64,000 nt of DNA from VAZQ01 sp963785745 (GTDB lineage: Bacteria > Pseudomonadota > Alphaproteobacteria > Rhizobiales > Xanthobacteraceae). The notes under the pieces are model-generated. The model made no database searches. It had not been told where the DNA came from and saw only the letters and a list, made by a program, of their open reading frames with translations. A program made the position numbers and the translations under genes. The stretch is from NCBI GenBank assembly GCA_963785745.1, contig CAWAWR010000024.1, positions 124,001 to 188,000 on the forward strand, written 5' to 3'. Below are positions 56,149-64,000 of the stretch, piece by piece (within the stretch, counting starts at the first letter, position 1; each line of letters starts with the position of its first letter).

Positions 56149-57179
56149 ATGAGCTGCTGCGACGAAACCACCGCCCGCGTGCCCCCAACCGATCTGTCGC
56201 GCCGCACTCTTCTCAAGGGCGCGGCGGTCATCGCGAGCGCCCTGCCGGGCGCGGCCAAGGCGCAGGGACGAAGCATCAAGCTCGCCTATTGCAGCCAGCT
56301 CCTGTGCGGCGTGCCCTACGAGGTCGCGCGCTCGGCCGGTCACTTCAAGAAGCACGGGCTCAATGTCGAGCTGGTCTACACCCGCGGCGGCAGCGCGGCG
56401 ATGCAGGCGCTGGTCGGCAACGCGGTCGACTATGCGGCGACGTCGCTCGATGTCGCCATTACCGCTTTCGCCAAGGGCGCCGGCATCAAGCGCTTCGCCG
56501 TCACCGGTCGGCTGCCGCTGTTCGCGCTGGTGACCGCGCCAAAGTCCGCAAGCCAGATCAAGGGCGTCGGCGATCTCCAGGGCCGCACCGTCGCAGTGTC
56601 CGGCCTCGGCAATGCCGACCATGCGCTTACGATCTACCTGTTGAGGCAGGCCAAAGCCGACCCCGCCAAGGTCAAGTTCGCGACCATGGGCGTGAACCTG
56701 CTCGAAGCGCTCCGTCAGGGTCAGGTCGACGCCGGCATGGTGCAAGAACCGGCCCTCACGCATCCTCCAACGCGCCGGTTCGCGCGTGCTGGTCAACGGC
56801 ATGGACCTCACCGACGCGCGTCGCTACTTCGGCGGCAACTTCGAATTCATGGGCGTCGCCGTGCGCACCAAGGAGATGGAGCAGCGCAAGGACGAAATGG
56901 TGACGATTGCGAGAGCACTCACCGAAGCGCTCAAGGCGATGCGAAGCATGAGCGGCCCTGAACTGATGGCAGCGCTTCCGAAGGAAATGACCACCGGCCT
57001 CGACACCAAGGAGTTCGGCGAGATCCTCGCGCGATACCGCGACCAGCTTTATCCCACCTCGGTAACCATCGACGTTCGTGCCGGCGAGCGCGTCGCTGCA
57101 GATTCTTGTCGCGGGCGGCCTGCTGACGGAAGGCACCAGCATTGCCGGGATCTATGACACGTCGATTGCGGGTGGATAG
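56149..57179 (+). CDS. Tat-exported ABC substrate-binding protein with N-terminal Cys-Cys (two frameshifts)
   Basis: NMT1/SsuA-like receptor. MSCCDETTARVPPTDLSRRT leads into a twin-arginine signal (SRRTLLKGAAVIASALPG), then IKLAYCSQLLCGVPYEVARS and GNAVDYAATSLDVAITAFAK. Extra bases near 56759 and 57091 break it; corrected it continues ILQRAGSRVLVNGMDLTDAR and ends GIYDTSIAGG, about 342 residues. Its TAG shares one base with the GTG of the ATPase gene. The CC pair before the Tat signal and two Cys in the mature start (CSQLLCG) are unusual. Confidence 0.85.
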
Positions 57180-57937
57180 TGCGCGTCCGTGATCTGAGTA
57201 TTTCCTACGGCCAAGAGCCTGTCCTCGAAGGCGCCAGCGTCGAAGTCGGCCAAGGGCAGTTCGTGAGCCTGGTCGGCCCGTCGGGCTCGGGCAAATCGAG
57301 CCTGCTGCGCGCGGTGATCGGGCTGCAGAAGCCGCTCGCCGGCACGGTCGAGCCCGGCGTGAAGCCGTCCGAGATCGGCATGCTGTTCCAGGACGACGCG
57401 CTGCTGCCCTGGAAGACGGCGCGCGACAACGTCGCGCTGGGTCTAATTTTCCACGGCTGCACACAGAAAAGCGCGCTGGTGCAGGCCGACTACTGGCTCG
57501 ACCGCCTCGGCCTTGCCGGTTTCGAGCGCCGCTATCCCCGCCACCTCAGCGGTGGGCAGAGGAAGCGCGTCGCGCTCGCGCAGGTGCTGGCGTTGACGCC
57601 CAAGCTGCTGCTGATGGACGAGCCGTTCGCCTCGCTCGACGCCATCGTGCGCGCACGCATCGTGCAGGACGTGGCGTCGCTGGTCGAAGAGGAAGGCATC
57701 AGCGTGCTCCTCGTCACGCACGATCTCGAAGAAGCGATCAGCCTCTCCGATCGCGTCTACCTGCTCTCGCAGGGCCCGCGCGCGCGGGTCACGCAGGTGT
57801 ATGACGTGCCGATCCCGCGGCCGCGCAATCCGGTCAAGGCGCGCATGCATCCGGCGTTCGCGCCGCTCTACGAAAAGCTCTGGAACGACCTCTCCCACGA
57901 AGTCGGCTTCGAGCAGCGTGCCGAGGCGGCGGAATGA
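57179..57937 (+). CDS. ABC transporter ATPase (TauB/SsuB type)
   Basis: 252 residues: Walker A GPSGSGKSSLLRAVIG, Q-loop FQDDALLPWKTARDN, signature LSGGQRKRVALAQVL, Walker B LLLMDEPFASLD, H-loop VTHDLEEAI. GTG start overlaps the receptor stop; its TGA overlaps the permease ATG by four bases (57934-57937). Energises import of the compound bound by the receptor. Confidence 0.95.
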   Translation: MRVRDLSISYGQEPVLEGASVEVGQGQFVSLVGPSGSGKSSLLRAVIGLQKPLAGTVEPGVKPSEIGMLFQDDALLPWKTARDNVALGLIFHGCTQKSALVQADYWLDRLGLAGFERRYPRHLSGGQRKRVALAQVLALTPKLLLMDEPFASLDAIVRARIVQDVASLVEEEGISVLLVTHDLEEAISLSDRVYLLSQGPRARVTQVYDVPIPRPRNPVKARMHPAFAPLYEKLWNDLSHEVGFEQRAEAAE

Positions 57938-58692
57938 TCCTCACCGATCCGCGCTTTGCGCTGCTGCGCCAATTGACGGCATTCGGCCTGCTGCTCCTGA
58001 TCTGGGAAGCCGCCGGTTACTACAAGCTGATCAATCCGCTGTTCGTGCCGAGCCCGAGCGCGATCGGCAGCGCACTCTATGAACTGTTCGCCGATGGCCG
58101 CATCTGGCCGCATCTCGATGCCACCTTCACTGCAGCGCTGCTCGGACTCGCGCTCGGCATCATCGTCGGGATCGTGCTCGGCGTCATCGCGGCGCTGGTT
58201 CCGCTGGTCGCGGAGCTGCTCGAGCCCGTCATGACGCTGCTCAACGCCATCCCGCGCGTCGTGCTGGCACCGTTGTTCGTGATCTGGCTGGGCATCGAAC
58301 TCGAATCCAAGATCGCGCTCGCCTTCATCCTGGTAGCCGTGGTGATCTTCTTCACGGTTTACGGCGGCATCAAACAGGTCGATCGCAAGCTAGTCGAGCG
58401 CATCGTGACGCTCGGCGGCACCCGCTGGGACCTGGTGCGCCATGTTTACCTGCCCTCCGTCGCCGCCTGGGTGTTGGGCAATCTCAAGGTCGCGGTCGGC
58501 TTCGCCTTCACCGGCGCCTGCGTCGGCGAGTTCGTGGGCGCCAGCCGCGGTCTCGGCTATCTCCTCTCCTTCGCGCAGTCGACTTATAACTCCGCGCTGA
58601 TGTTCGCCCTGATCTTTCTGATCATGGTGGTCGTGCTGTTGATCTTCGCCGCCGCCGGGCGACTCGAGAAATTTTTGCTTCGTTGGCAATAG
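57934..58692 (+). CDS. ABC transporter permease (TauC/SsuC type)
   Basis: 252 residues with six membrane spans and the EAA loop (ERIVTLGGTRWDLVRHVYLP). Spans include LTAFGLLLLIWEAAGYY, LLGLALGIIVGIVLGVIAAL and MFALIFLIMVVVLLIF. Translationally coupled to the ATPase gene. Confidence 0.93.
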   Translation: MILTDPRFALLRQLTAFGLLLLIWEAAGYYKLINPLFVPSPSAIGSALYELFADGRIWPHLDATFTAALLGLALGIIVGIVLGVIAALVPLVAELLEPVMTLLNAIPRVVLAPLFVIWLGIELESKIALAFILVAVVIFFTVYGGIKQVDRKLVERIVTLGGTRWDLVRHVYLPSVAAWVLGNLKVAVGFAFTGACVGEFVGASRGLGYLLSFAQSTYNSALMFALIFLIMVVVLLIFAAAGRLEKFLLRWQ

Positions 58693-58701
58693 AGAATCTT
58701 T

Positions 58702-59158
58702 ATGACGGCGACTTGCCGCGAAGCGTGTTGCAGCGCCACCCCACGCCTCACCGTCGCAGAGCTGTTCGAGCGCGGCTTCCGCCGCAATCGCGAAGCGCCA
58801 CGCGCGATCGTCGGCGCGGCCTGCACCGGCGCCGAGGACAACACCGCCACCTTCAGCCTGGACGTGGCGGAAGGCCGGGTCACCGCGGTCGGCTTCCACG
58901 CCTCCTGCTGCGCAACGCTGATCGCCTATTGCGAATACATCGCCGAGATCGCGCCGGGCTTCAGCCTCGACGATCGCGCGCGAGCTGACCGCCGCCAATC
59001 TGGTCGACAGCGTGCCCGGCGTGCCTGCGCTCAAGCGCGACCGCGCGGTGCTTGCCATTGCCGCCTTCCGCGCCGCCTTCTGGTCGGCCAGCGAAGAATT
59101 TCAACGGGGAGAACCAGAAAATGAAAGTCGCCTACATCTTCGCCACGCAGCGCCATAA
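58702..59158 (+). CDS. NifU/IscU-like Cys-rich protein (frameshifted as sequenced)
   Basis: MTATCREACCSATPRLTVAE, then AACTGAEDNTATFSLDVAEG and GFHASCCATLIAYCEYIAEI, the pattern of an iron-sulfur scaffold N-domain with a doubled second cysteine. After one extra base near 58977 it continues RELTAANLVDSVPGVPALKR, where classical scaffolds have their third ligand cysteine but this protein has none. The stop (59156-59158) overlaps the next gene by 38 bases; alternatively the uncorrected frame ends at 59124, so the true end is uncertain. Confidence 0.65.
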
Positions 59159-59459
59159 CGTCTCTTATGTGCTCGCCAAGATGATCCTGCCGCAGCTCGA
59201 GCAGAAGCGGCACGGCGTCGACGTGGTCGGCATGTTCTTCTTCGAGGACAATAATTACGTGCTGGTCGACGGCAATCCGATCGGCGCCCGCCTGCACAAG
59301 GTTGCGAAAGACAGCGGCATGCTGCTGATGGGCTGCGACCAGTGCTGCTACGAGCGCGAGATCGCCGACAAGCTGTTCCCCGGCGTGCCGATCGGCTGCT
59401 TCCCCGATCTCTACAAGGCGCTCTCCGGCAACATGCCGGACCAGGTGATCACCCTTTAG
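59121..59459 (+). CDS. DsrE-family protein with CDQCC motif
   Basis: 112 residues: MKVAYIFATQRHNVSYVLAK (DsrE-like alpha/beta fold), FFFEDNNYVLVDGNPIG, and LLMGCDQCCYEREIADKLF with three cysteines in a CxxCC cluster, then GVPIGCFPDLYKAL. DsrE-type proteins carry sulfur as persulfide. Last gene of the operon. It recalls the DsrE-related SaoD family that accompanies ABC genes, but I cannot verify this. Confidence 0.8.
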   Translation: MKVAYIFATQRHNVSYVLAKMILPQLEQKRHGVDVVGMFFFEDNNYVLVDGNPIGARLHKVAKDSGMLLMGCDQCCYEREIADKLFPGVPIGCFPDLYKALSGNMPDQVITL

Positions 59460-59535
59460 ATCAAGCCTGGCTTGCCCGCATCCTGCGGGACAGTGCTATC
59501 GTCGCCAAGAACGAAAAGCACGGGAGGGAATGCTC

Positions 59536-60591
59536 ATGACGCCGACCATTGGCCGGTTGCTGCCGGCCTGCATCGTAGCGGCGCTACTGACAGCGGCGGC
59601 GGCTGCGCACGCGGAAACCGTGGAACAACTCTACGAAAAGGCGAAGGCCGAGAAGTCATTGGTGTTCTATGCCGGCGGACCGACCGCGCCGTATGAAGCG
59701 AGAATCAAACAGTTCCAGGAGAAATTCCCGGGCATTCAGGTCTCGGTGTCGGGCGGCTTCAGCAACGTGCTCAACGAACGCATCGAGCAACAACTGGCCG
59801 CCGGCAAGCTCGAGGTTGATTTCGCGTTCTTCCAGACCGTGCAGGACTTCGTAAACTGGACGAAGCGGGACAAGCTGCTCGCGTTCAAGCCCGACGGCTT
59901 CGACCAGATCATACCTAACCTGCGCGATCCGAACGGCACCTACATGGCGTTCGCCGCCGTCGCGATCGCCTACGCCTACAACACCAAGCTGGTTCGTACC
60001 GAGGACGTGCCGAGGTCGGCGTTGGATTTTCTCAAGCCTGCGTTCCAAGGCAGGCTCATCAGCGTCTATCCGCACGACGACGACGCGGCGCTCTATCTGT
60101 TCCACCTGATCGTGCAGAAATACGGCTGGAGCTGGATGGAGCGATACATGGCCACCAAGCCGCACTTCGTCCAGGGCCATCTCCCGGTGGCGCGCGCCAT
60201 CGCCGAGGGCAAGATGACCGCCACGCTCGACGCGACGATCACCACCGCTGGCAGCCTCAAGCGCGACGGCGCGCCGATCGAGATCACGTTCTCGACCGAA
60301 GACGAGACGCCCGTGTTCACGGTCACCGGCGGCATCTTCAAGGACGCGCCGCATCCGAATGCCGCCAAGCTCTTCTTGACGTGGTACCTGGCGAAGGAAC
60401 AGCAGGCGCGGCTCGGCACCTTCTCGCCGCGGCTCGACGTGCCGCCACCGCCAGGCTTCAAGCCGCTGACCTCGTACAAGATCGCCAACGCATTCCGCGA
60501 GTTCATCACTGACGACAAGCTGATCGCAGACCTGCGCAAGCGATTCGAGGCGTACACCGGCCCGGCGGTAAACAAGGGCGGGGTGAGGTAG
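59536..60591 (+). CDS. family 1 extracellular solute-binding protein (iron-type)
   Basis: 351 residues. Signal LPACIVAALLTAAAAAHA, then AKAEKSLVFYAGGPTAPYEA, FPGIQVSVSGGFSNVLNERI and FSTEDETPVFTVTGGIFKDA, similar to FbpA-like binding proteins. The second ATG (59536) has the better distance (seven bases) from GGGAGGG than the first (59530). It lies outside the preceding operon (76-base gap) and has no transporter genes next to it. Confidence 0.85.
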   Translation: MTPTIGRLLPACIVAALLTAAAAAHAETVEQLYEKAKAEKSLVFYAGGPTAPYEARIKQFQEKFPGIQVSVSGGFSNVLNERIEQQLAAGKLEVDFAFFQTVQDFVNWTKRDKLLAFKPDGFDQIIPNLRDPNGTYMAFAAVAIAYAYNTKLVRTEDVPRSALDFLKPAFQGRLISVYPHDDDAALYLFHLIVQKYGWSWMERYMATKPHFVQGHLPVARAIAEGKMTATLDATITTAGSLKRDGAPIEITFSTEDETPVFTVTGGIFKDAPHPNAAKLFLTWYLAKEQQARLGTFSPRLDVPPPPGFKPLTSYKIANAFREFITDDKLIADLRKRFEAYTGPAVNKGGVR

Positions 60592-60635
60592 AGGTAGTCA
60601 CCAGACCAGGTGCTCACGCAAAAAGTTTCCTGCGT

Positions 60636-60662
60636 GGAACTTTTCCCTGCGTGAAACGTTTT
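60636..60662 (+). promoter_or_regulatory. EcfG-type stress promoter (GGAAC-N16-CGTTTT)
   Basis: GGAAC at 60636-60640, 16-base spacer, CGTT at 60657-60660; exact match 32-56 bases upstream of the DUF3309 gene. Confidence 0.8.
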
Positions 60663-60691
60663 TGGTCGAGACGCTTACAAGCGAGGCGACC

Positions 60692-60847
60692 ATGCTGACG
60701 ACCATTCTGATTGTGATTCTGATTCTGGCGCTGGTGGGCGCACTTCCCCACTGGGGTTACAGCCGCAACTGGGGCTATGGCCCCGGCGGCGGTCTCGGCC
60801 TCATCCTGATCATCGTGCTGATTTTGGTGCTGACGGGACGCGTGTAA
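60692..60847 (+). CDS. DUF3309 small membrane protein
   Basis: 51 residues: MLTTILIVILILALVGALPH then WGYSRNWGYGPGGGLGLILI and IVLILVLTGRV. Two hydrophobic helices around an aromatic/glycine loop, the DUF3309 pattern. Widely found under stress promoters in alphaproteobacteria; function unknown. Confidence 0.85.
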   Translation: MLTTILIVILILALVGALPHWGYSRNWGYGPGGGLGLILIIVLILVLTGRV

Positions 60848-60872
60848 CGCAGCACAGACTGCAACGTGACTG

Positions 60873-60909
60873 AATTTCGGGTGCGGGCGAAATGTCCGCA
60901 CCCGAAATT
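60873..60909. terminator. bidirectional hairpin between DUF3309 and ligA
   Basis: AATTTCGGGTGCGG pairs with CCGCACCCGAAATT with a nine-base loop; no long T run, but position between convergent genes fits a shared terminator. Confidence 0.6.
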
Positions 60910-60917
60910 GCGCGTGG

Positions 60918-63059
60918 CTACCGCGGCTCGCCGATCAGCTTGAACCAATCGTCTTCGGTGAGAACGGTGACGCCGTGCTTTTTGGCCTCGGCCAGCTTGG
61001 AGCCGGCACCGGGGCCGGCCACCACATAGTCGGTCTTCTTCGAGACCGAGCCCGCGGTCTTGGCGCCGAGCCGCTCGGCCATCGCCTTGGCTTCGTCACG
61101 CGTCATCTTTTCGAGTGAGCCGGTGAATACCACGGTCTTACCAGCGACCGGCGAATCCTTTTTCACCGCCTCCATCGGCTCGACCTCGATCTCGGCGAGC
61201 AACCGGTCGAGCGCCTCGTTGTTGTGCGGCTCCTTGAAGAACTCGACCAGCGCATCGGCCACGACCTCGCCGATGCCGCCGACGCCGGTCAAATCCTCGT
61301 AAGCTTCGGTCTCCTTGCCCGTGGCAGCGCCCTTGAGCGCCGCGCGCAGCGCCTCGACCGTTCCAAAATGGCGCGCCAGCAGCCGCGCATTGGTCTCGCC
61401 GATATGACGGATGCCGAGTGCATAGATCAGCCGGTTGAGCGAAATCTTGCGCCGGGCGTCGATGGCGTCGAACAGATTGCGCACCGAGACTTCGCCATAA
61501 CCTTCGCGGTCGGCGAGTTTTCTCGTGGCGCGCGCGTCGCGTGCGCGTAACGTGAAGATGTCGGCAGGCTGCATGATCAGCCCGTCATCGAAAAACGCCT
61601 GCACCTGCTTCTCGCCGAGCCCTTCGATGTCGAATGCGGTGCGCGACACGAAATGGCGCAGCCGCTCGACCTGCTGCGCCGGACAGATCAGCCCGCCGGT
61701 GCAGCGGCGCACCGCCTCCCCTTCCTCGCGCACGGCATGACTGCCGCAGGCCGGGCATTTGGTGGGGAATTGATAGGGCTTCGCAGACTTTGGCCGCTTG
61801 TCGAGCACGACATCGACGATCTGCGGGATCACGTCGCCGGCGCGCTGCACGATCACGGTGTCGCCGATGCGGATGTCCCTGCCCTCGCGGATCGGCTCGC
61901 CGTCGTTGCCGATGCCCTTGATGTAGTCCTCGTTGTGCAGCGAGGCGTTCTGCACCACCACGCCACCGACCGTCACCGGCTCAAGCTTGGCGACCGGCGT
62001 CAGCGCGCCGGTGCGCCCGACCTGGATCTCGATGTCGCGCAGGACGGTGGTCGCCTGCTCGGCCGCGAATTTATGGGCGATCGCCCAGCGCGGGCTGCGC
62101 GAGACGAAGCCGAGGCGATCCTGCCAGTCGAGACGGTCGACTTTGTAGACGACGCCGTCGATATCGTAGTCGAGCCTGGCGCGCTTCTCGCCGATGTCCC
62201 GATGGAACGCGAGCATCTCGTCCACCGAGTGCACGATTTTCCACAACGGATTGACCTTGAATCCGATCTTGTCCATCCACTCGATCATGCCGGACTGCGT
62301 CGGCGCCGCCTTGTCCTCGATCTCGCCCCAGGTATAGGCGAAGAAATGCAGCGGCCGCGACGCGGTGATGCTCGGGTCCTTCTGGCGCAACGATCCGGCG
62401 GCCGAGTTGCGCGGATTGGCGAAAACCTGTTCGCCCGCTTCCGCCTGCCGCTTGTTGAGCGCGAGGAAATCCTCCTTCTTCATATAGATTTCGCCGCGCA
62501 GCTCGCACACCGCCGGAATCTTCCTGCCCTTGAGCTGGTGCGGGACCTCCTTCACCGTCCGGATGTTGGCGGTGACGTCCTCGCCCTCAAAACCGTCGCC
62601 GCGGGTGGCGGCTTTCACCAGCTTCCCGTCCTCATAGCGCAGCGACATCGAGAGCCCGTCGATCTTCGGCTCGGCGGTGAATGCGATCGGCTCATCTTCT
62701 TTCAGATTGAGGAAGCGGCGGATGCGCGCGACGAAATCGGTGACCTCCTCGGCGTCGAACGCGTTCTGCAACGACAGCATCGGCACCGCGTGGCGCACCT
62801 TGGCGAAGCCGCGCGCCGGCGCAGCGCCGACCTTGCGCGACAGGCTCCCCAGCGTGCGCAGGTTCGGGAACGCTTGCTCGATCGCCTCGTAGCGGCGGCG
62901 CACCGCGTCGTATTCCGCGTCCGACACCGTCGGCGCGTCCTTCTGGTAGTACGCCGCGTCGTGTTTCGCGAGTTCGGCCTCAAGCCGCGCGTGCTCGGCC
63001 TTGGCCTGCTTCTCCGACAGTGCGTCAACGGCGGTCTTGCTCAAATCGCGGGGCGGCAT
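60918..63059 (-). CDS. ligA: NAD-dependent DNA ligase
   Basis: Seals nicks in replication and repair using NAD. Intact, 713 residues. Adenylation lysine K132 in AEPKIDGLSMSLRY; nucleotidyltransferase motifs SPRWAIAHKFAAEQ; OB fold; four-cysteine zinc finger (CPACGSH ... CTGGLICPAQ); helix-hairpin-helix region (GVGGIGEVVADALVEFF); C-terminal BRCT domain (VAGKTVVFTGSLEKMTRDEA). ATG at 63059. Confidence 0.97.
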   Translation of the reverse strand: MPPRDLSKTAVDALSEKQAKAEHARLEAELAKHDAAYYQKDAPTVSDAEYDAVRRRYEAIEQAFPNLRTLGSLSRKVGAAPARGFAKVRHAVPMLSLQNAFDAEEVTDFVARIRRFLNLKEDEPIAFTAEPKIDGLSMSLRYEDGKLVKAATRGDGFEGEDVTANIRTVKEVPHQLKGRKIPAVCELRGEIYMKKEDFLALNKRQAEAGEQVFANPRNSAAGSLRQKDPSITASRPLHFFAYTWGEIEDKAAPTQSGMIEWMDKIGFKVNPLWKIVHSVDEMLAFHRDIGEKRARLDYDIDGVVYKVDRLDWQDRLGFVSRSPRWAIAHKFAAEQATTVLRDIEIQVGRTGALTPVAKLEPVTVGGVVVQNASLHNEDYIKGIGNDGEPIREGRDIRIGDTVIVQRAGDVIPQIVDVVLDKRPKSAKPYQFPTKCPACGSHAVREEGEAVRRCTGGLICPAQQVERLRHFVSRTAFDIEGLGEKQVQAFFDDGLIMQPADIFTLRARDARATRKLADREGYGEVSVRNLFDAIDARRKISLNRLIYALGIRHIGETNARLLARHFGTVEALRAALKGAATGKETEAYEDLTGVGGIGEVVADALVEFFKEPHNNEALDRLLAEIEVEPMEAVKKDSPVAGKTVVFTGSLEKMTRDEAKAMAERLGAKTAGSVSKKTDYVVAGPGAGSKLAEAKKHGVTVLTEDDWFKLIGEPR

Positions 63060-63209
63060 GGTCCCTATCTACGTCATGACGGGCCTTCCGCCAACGCGGC
63101 TGCAGCGCCGTTTTTTTGACGGGTTGGACGCGCTAGGATCGCACCAGGCGCGGCACACCACGCCCGGTTCAACGAGGCATGGCGGCGCGACCCAAAGGGA
63201 GGTCCAACC

Positions 63210-64000
63210 ATGTCGATCGATGTCCAAGCGGCCAGCCGCCGCAAATTCCTGCAATTCCTCGCTGCCAGCCCGCTCCTCGCCGCGTCCGACCTTGCTGCCT
63301 TCGCCAACGAATCGCCCAACCGCCTTCCGGACCCGATGGTCTGGTCACCGCCCAACCTCGACCGGCTGATCAAGGATCCGAAGGAAGCGCTCAACGTCTT
63401 CGACTTCGAGCCGGTGATGGCGAAAAACGTGCCGCCGGCGCATTTCGGCTACATGGCGACCGGCATCGACGACGAGCAGACGCTGCGTGCCAATCGCGAG
63501 GGCTTCCAGAAATTCGTGCTGCGCCCGCGCCGGCTGGTCGACGTCAGCAAGCCCGATACGAGCGTCGAGCTGTTCGGGCACAAATATGCGAGCCCGGTCG
63601 GCATCTGCCCGACCGGCAGCCAGCGCGCCTTTCACCCCGATGGGGAAGTTGCCGTCGCCAACGCCGCCCGGCTCGGCAATCACCTGATGATCCTGTCCAA
63701 CCAATCCTCGACCTCGGTCGAGGATGCCACCAAGGCGCGCGGCGCGCCGATCTGGTTCCAGCTCTATGCCACCAACAACTACGACATCGCGGCGCATCAT
63801 GTGCGCCGCGCCGAACGCGCGGGCTGCGTGGCGGTGGCGGTGACGGTCGACCGCAGCGGCGGACGCAACACCGAAACCGAACGGCGGCTCCAGCGCACCG
63901 ACACAAGGCAATGCAGCGAATGTCACGACCGCTCGAGCGTTGCCGCCAACCTCAAGAATCGGCCGGCCTATCAGGGTCTCGATCTGACCGCGATGACCAA
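63210..64000 (+). CDS. FMN-dependent alpha-hydroxyacid dehydrogenase (5' part)
   Basis: Lactate/glycolate-oxidase family (LldD-like), cut by the window end. After a Tat-like signal (SRRKFLQFLAASPLLAA) it reads VFDFEPVMAKNVPPAHFGYM, KFVLRPRRLVDVSKPDTSVE, PVGICPTGSQRAFHPDGEVA and APIWFQLYATNN, the FMN-binding strands of the TIM barrel. AAAGGGAGG precedes the ATG. Second 2-hydroxyacid oxidising enzyme in the window after the FAD type at 21747. Confidence 0.9.
   Translation, partial: MSIDVQAASRRKFLQFLAASPLLAASDLAAFANESPNRLPDPMVWSPPNLDRLIKDPKEALNVFDFEPVMAKNVPPAHFGYMATGIDDEQTLRANREGFQKFVLRPRRLVDVSKPDTSVELFGHKYASPVGICPTGSQRAFHPDGEVAVANAARLGNHLMILSNQSSTSVEDATKARGAPIWFQLYATNNYDIAAHHVRRAERAGCVAVAVTVDRSGGRNTETERRLQRTDTRQCSECHDRSSVAANLKNRPAYQGLDLTAMT

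Overview
The window is a chromosomal segment of a high-GC alphaproteobacterium, most likely a Hyphomicrobiales member close to Bradyrhizobium, Rhodopseudomonas or Pseudolabrys. The evidence is a circularly permuted, two-piece tmRNA gene with an ANDN...AA tag, several copies of the EcfG (general stress sigma factor) promoter GGAAC-N16-CGTT, the thyA-folA-hflK order, many small proteins of rhizobial type, and a large set of Bug/TctC periplasmic binding proteins. No phage, insertion sequence or CRISPR array is visible.

Layout. 1-2200 (minus): thyA, folA and the start of hflK. 2300-14600: three tripartite tricarboxylate transporter (TTT) loci (tctC-tctB-tctA on plus; tctB-tctA-tctC on minus; tctB-tctA-tctC on plus), a split chromate transporter pair and the ssrA (tmRNA) gene. 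14700-21500: sspB, fumC, a DUF4169/ribbon-helix-helix pair and a giant AsmA-like gene. 21700-31000: an FAD-linked 2-hydroxyacid dehydrogenase, an amidohydrolase, a YcjX/TIGR01620 membrane stress pair, a thioesterase and a uvrD gene interrupted by a palindromic repeat. 31000-45000: mostly small or hypothetical proteins, several under EcfG promoters, with two ParA-like ATPases, a ribbon-helix-helix protein and a solo ParB N-terminal domain. 44900-52200: a signal-less binding protein, then orphan TctC-type receptors, four of them back to back. 52400-64000: prmA, an aminopeptidase P, a GNAT protein, an EcfG-promoted operon (exported binding protein, ABC ATPase, permease, NifU-like protein, DsrE-like protein), a family 1 binding protein, a DUF3309 peptide, ligA and the start of an FMN-dependent hydroxyacid oxidase.

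How the genes fit together. ssrA and sspB lie 3.4 kb apart and form the tagging and ClpXP-delivery arms of ribosome rescue. The TTT loci and orphan receptors point to scavenging of organic acids. The EcfG promoters join small membrane or secreted proteins and the cysteine-rich ABC/NifU-like/DsrE operon into one probable stress regulon.

Quality note. About 17 single-base indels break otherwise well-conserved genes. By length parity 16 fit +1 insertions, many in short homopolymer runs. Sequencing or assembly error is the simplest explanation, so these genes are described as frameshifted rather than dead.
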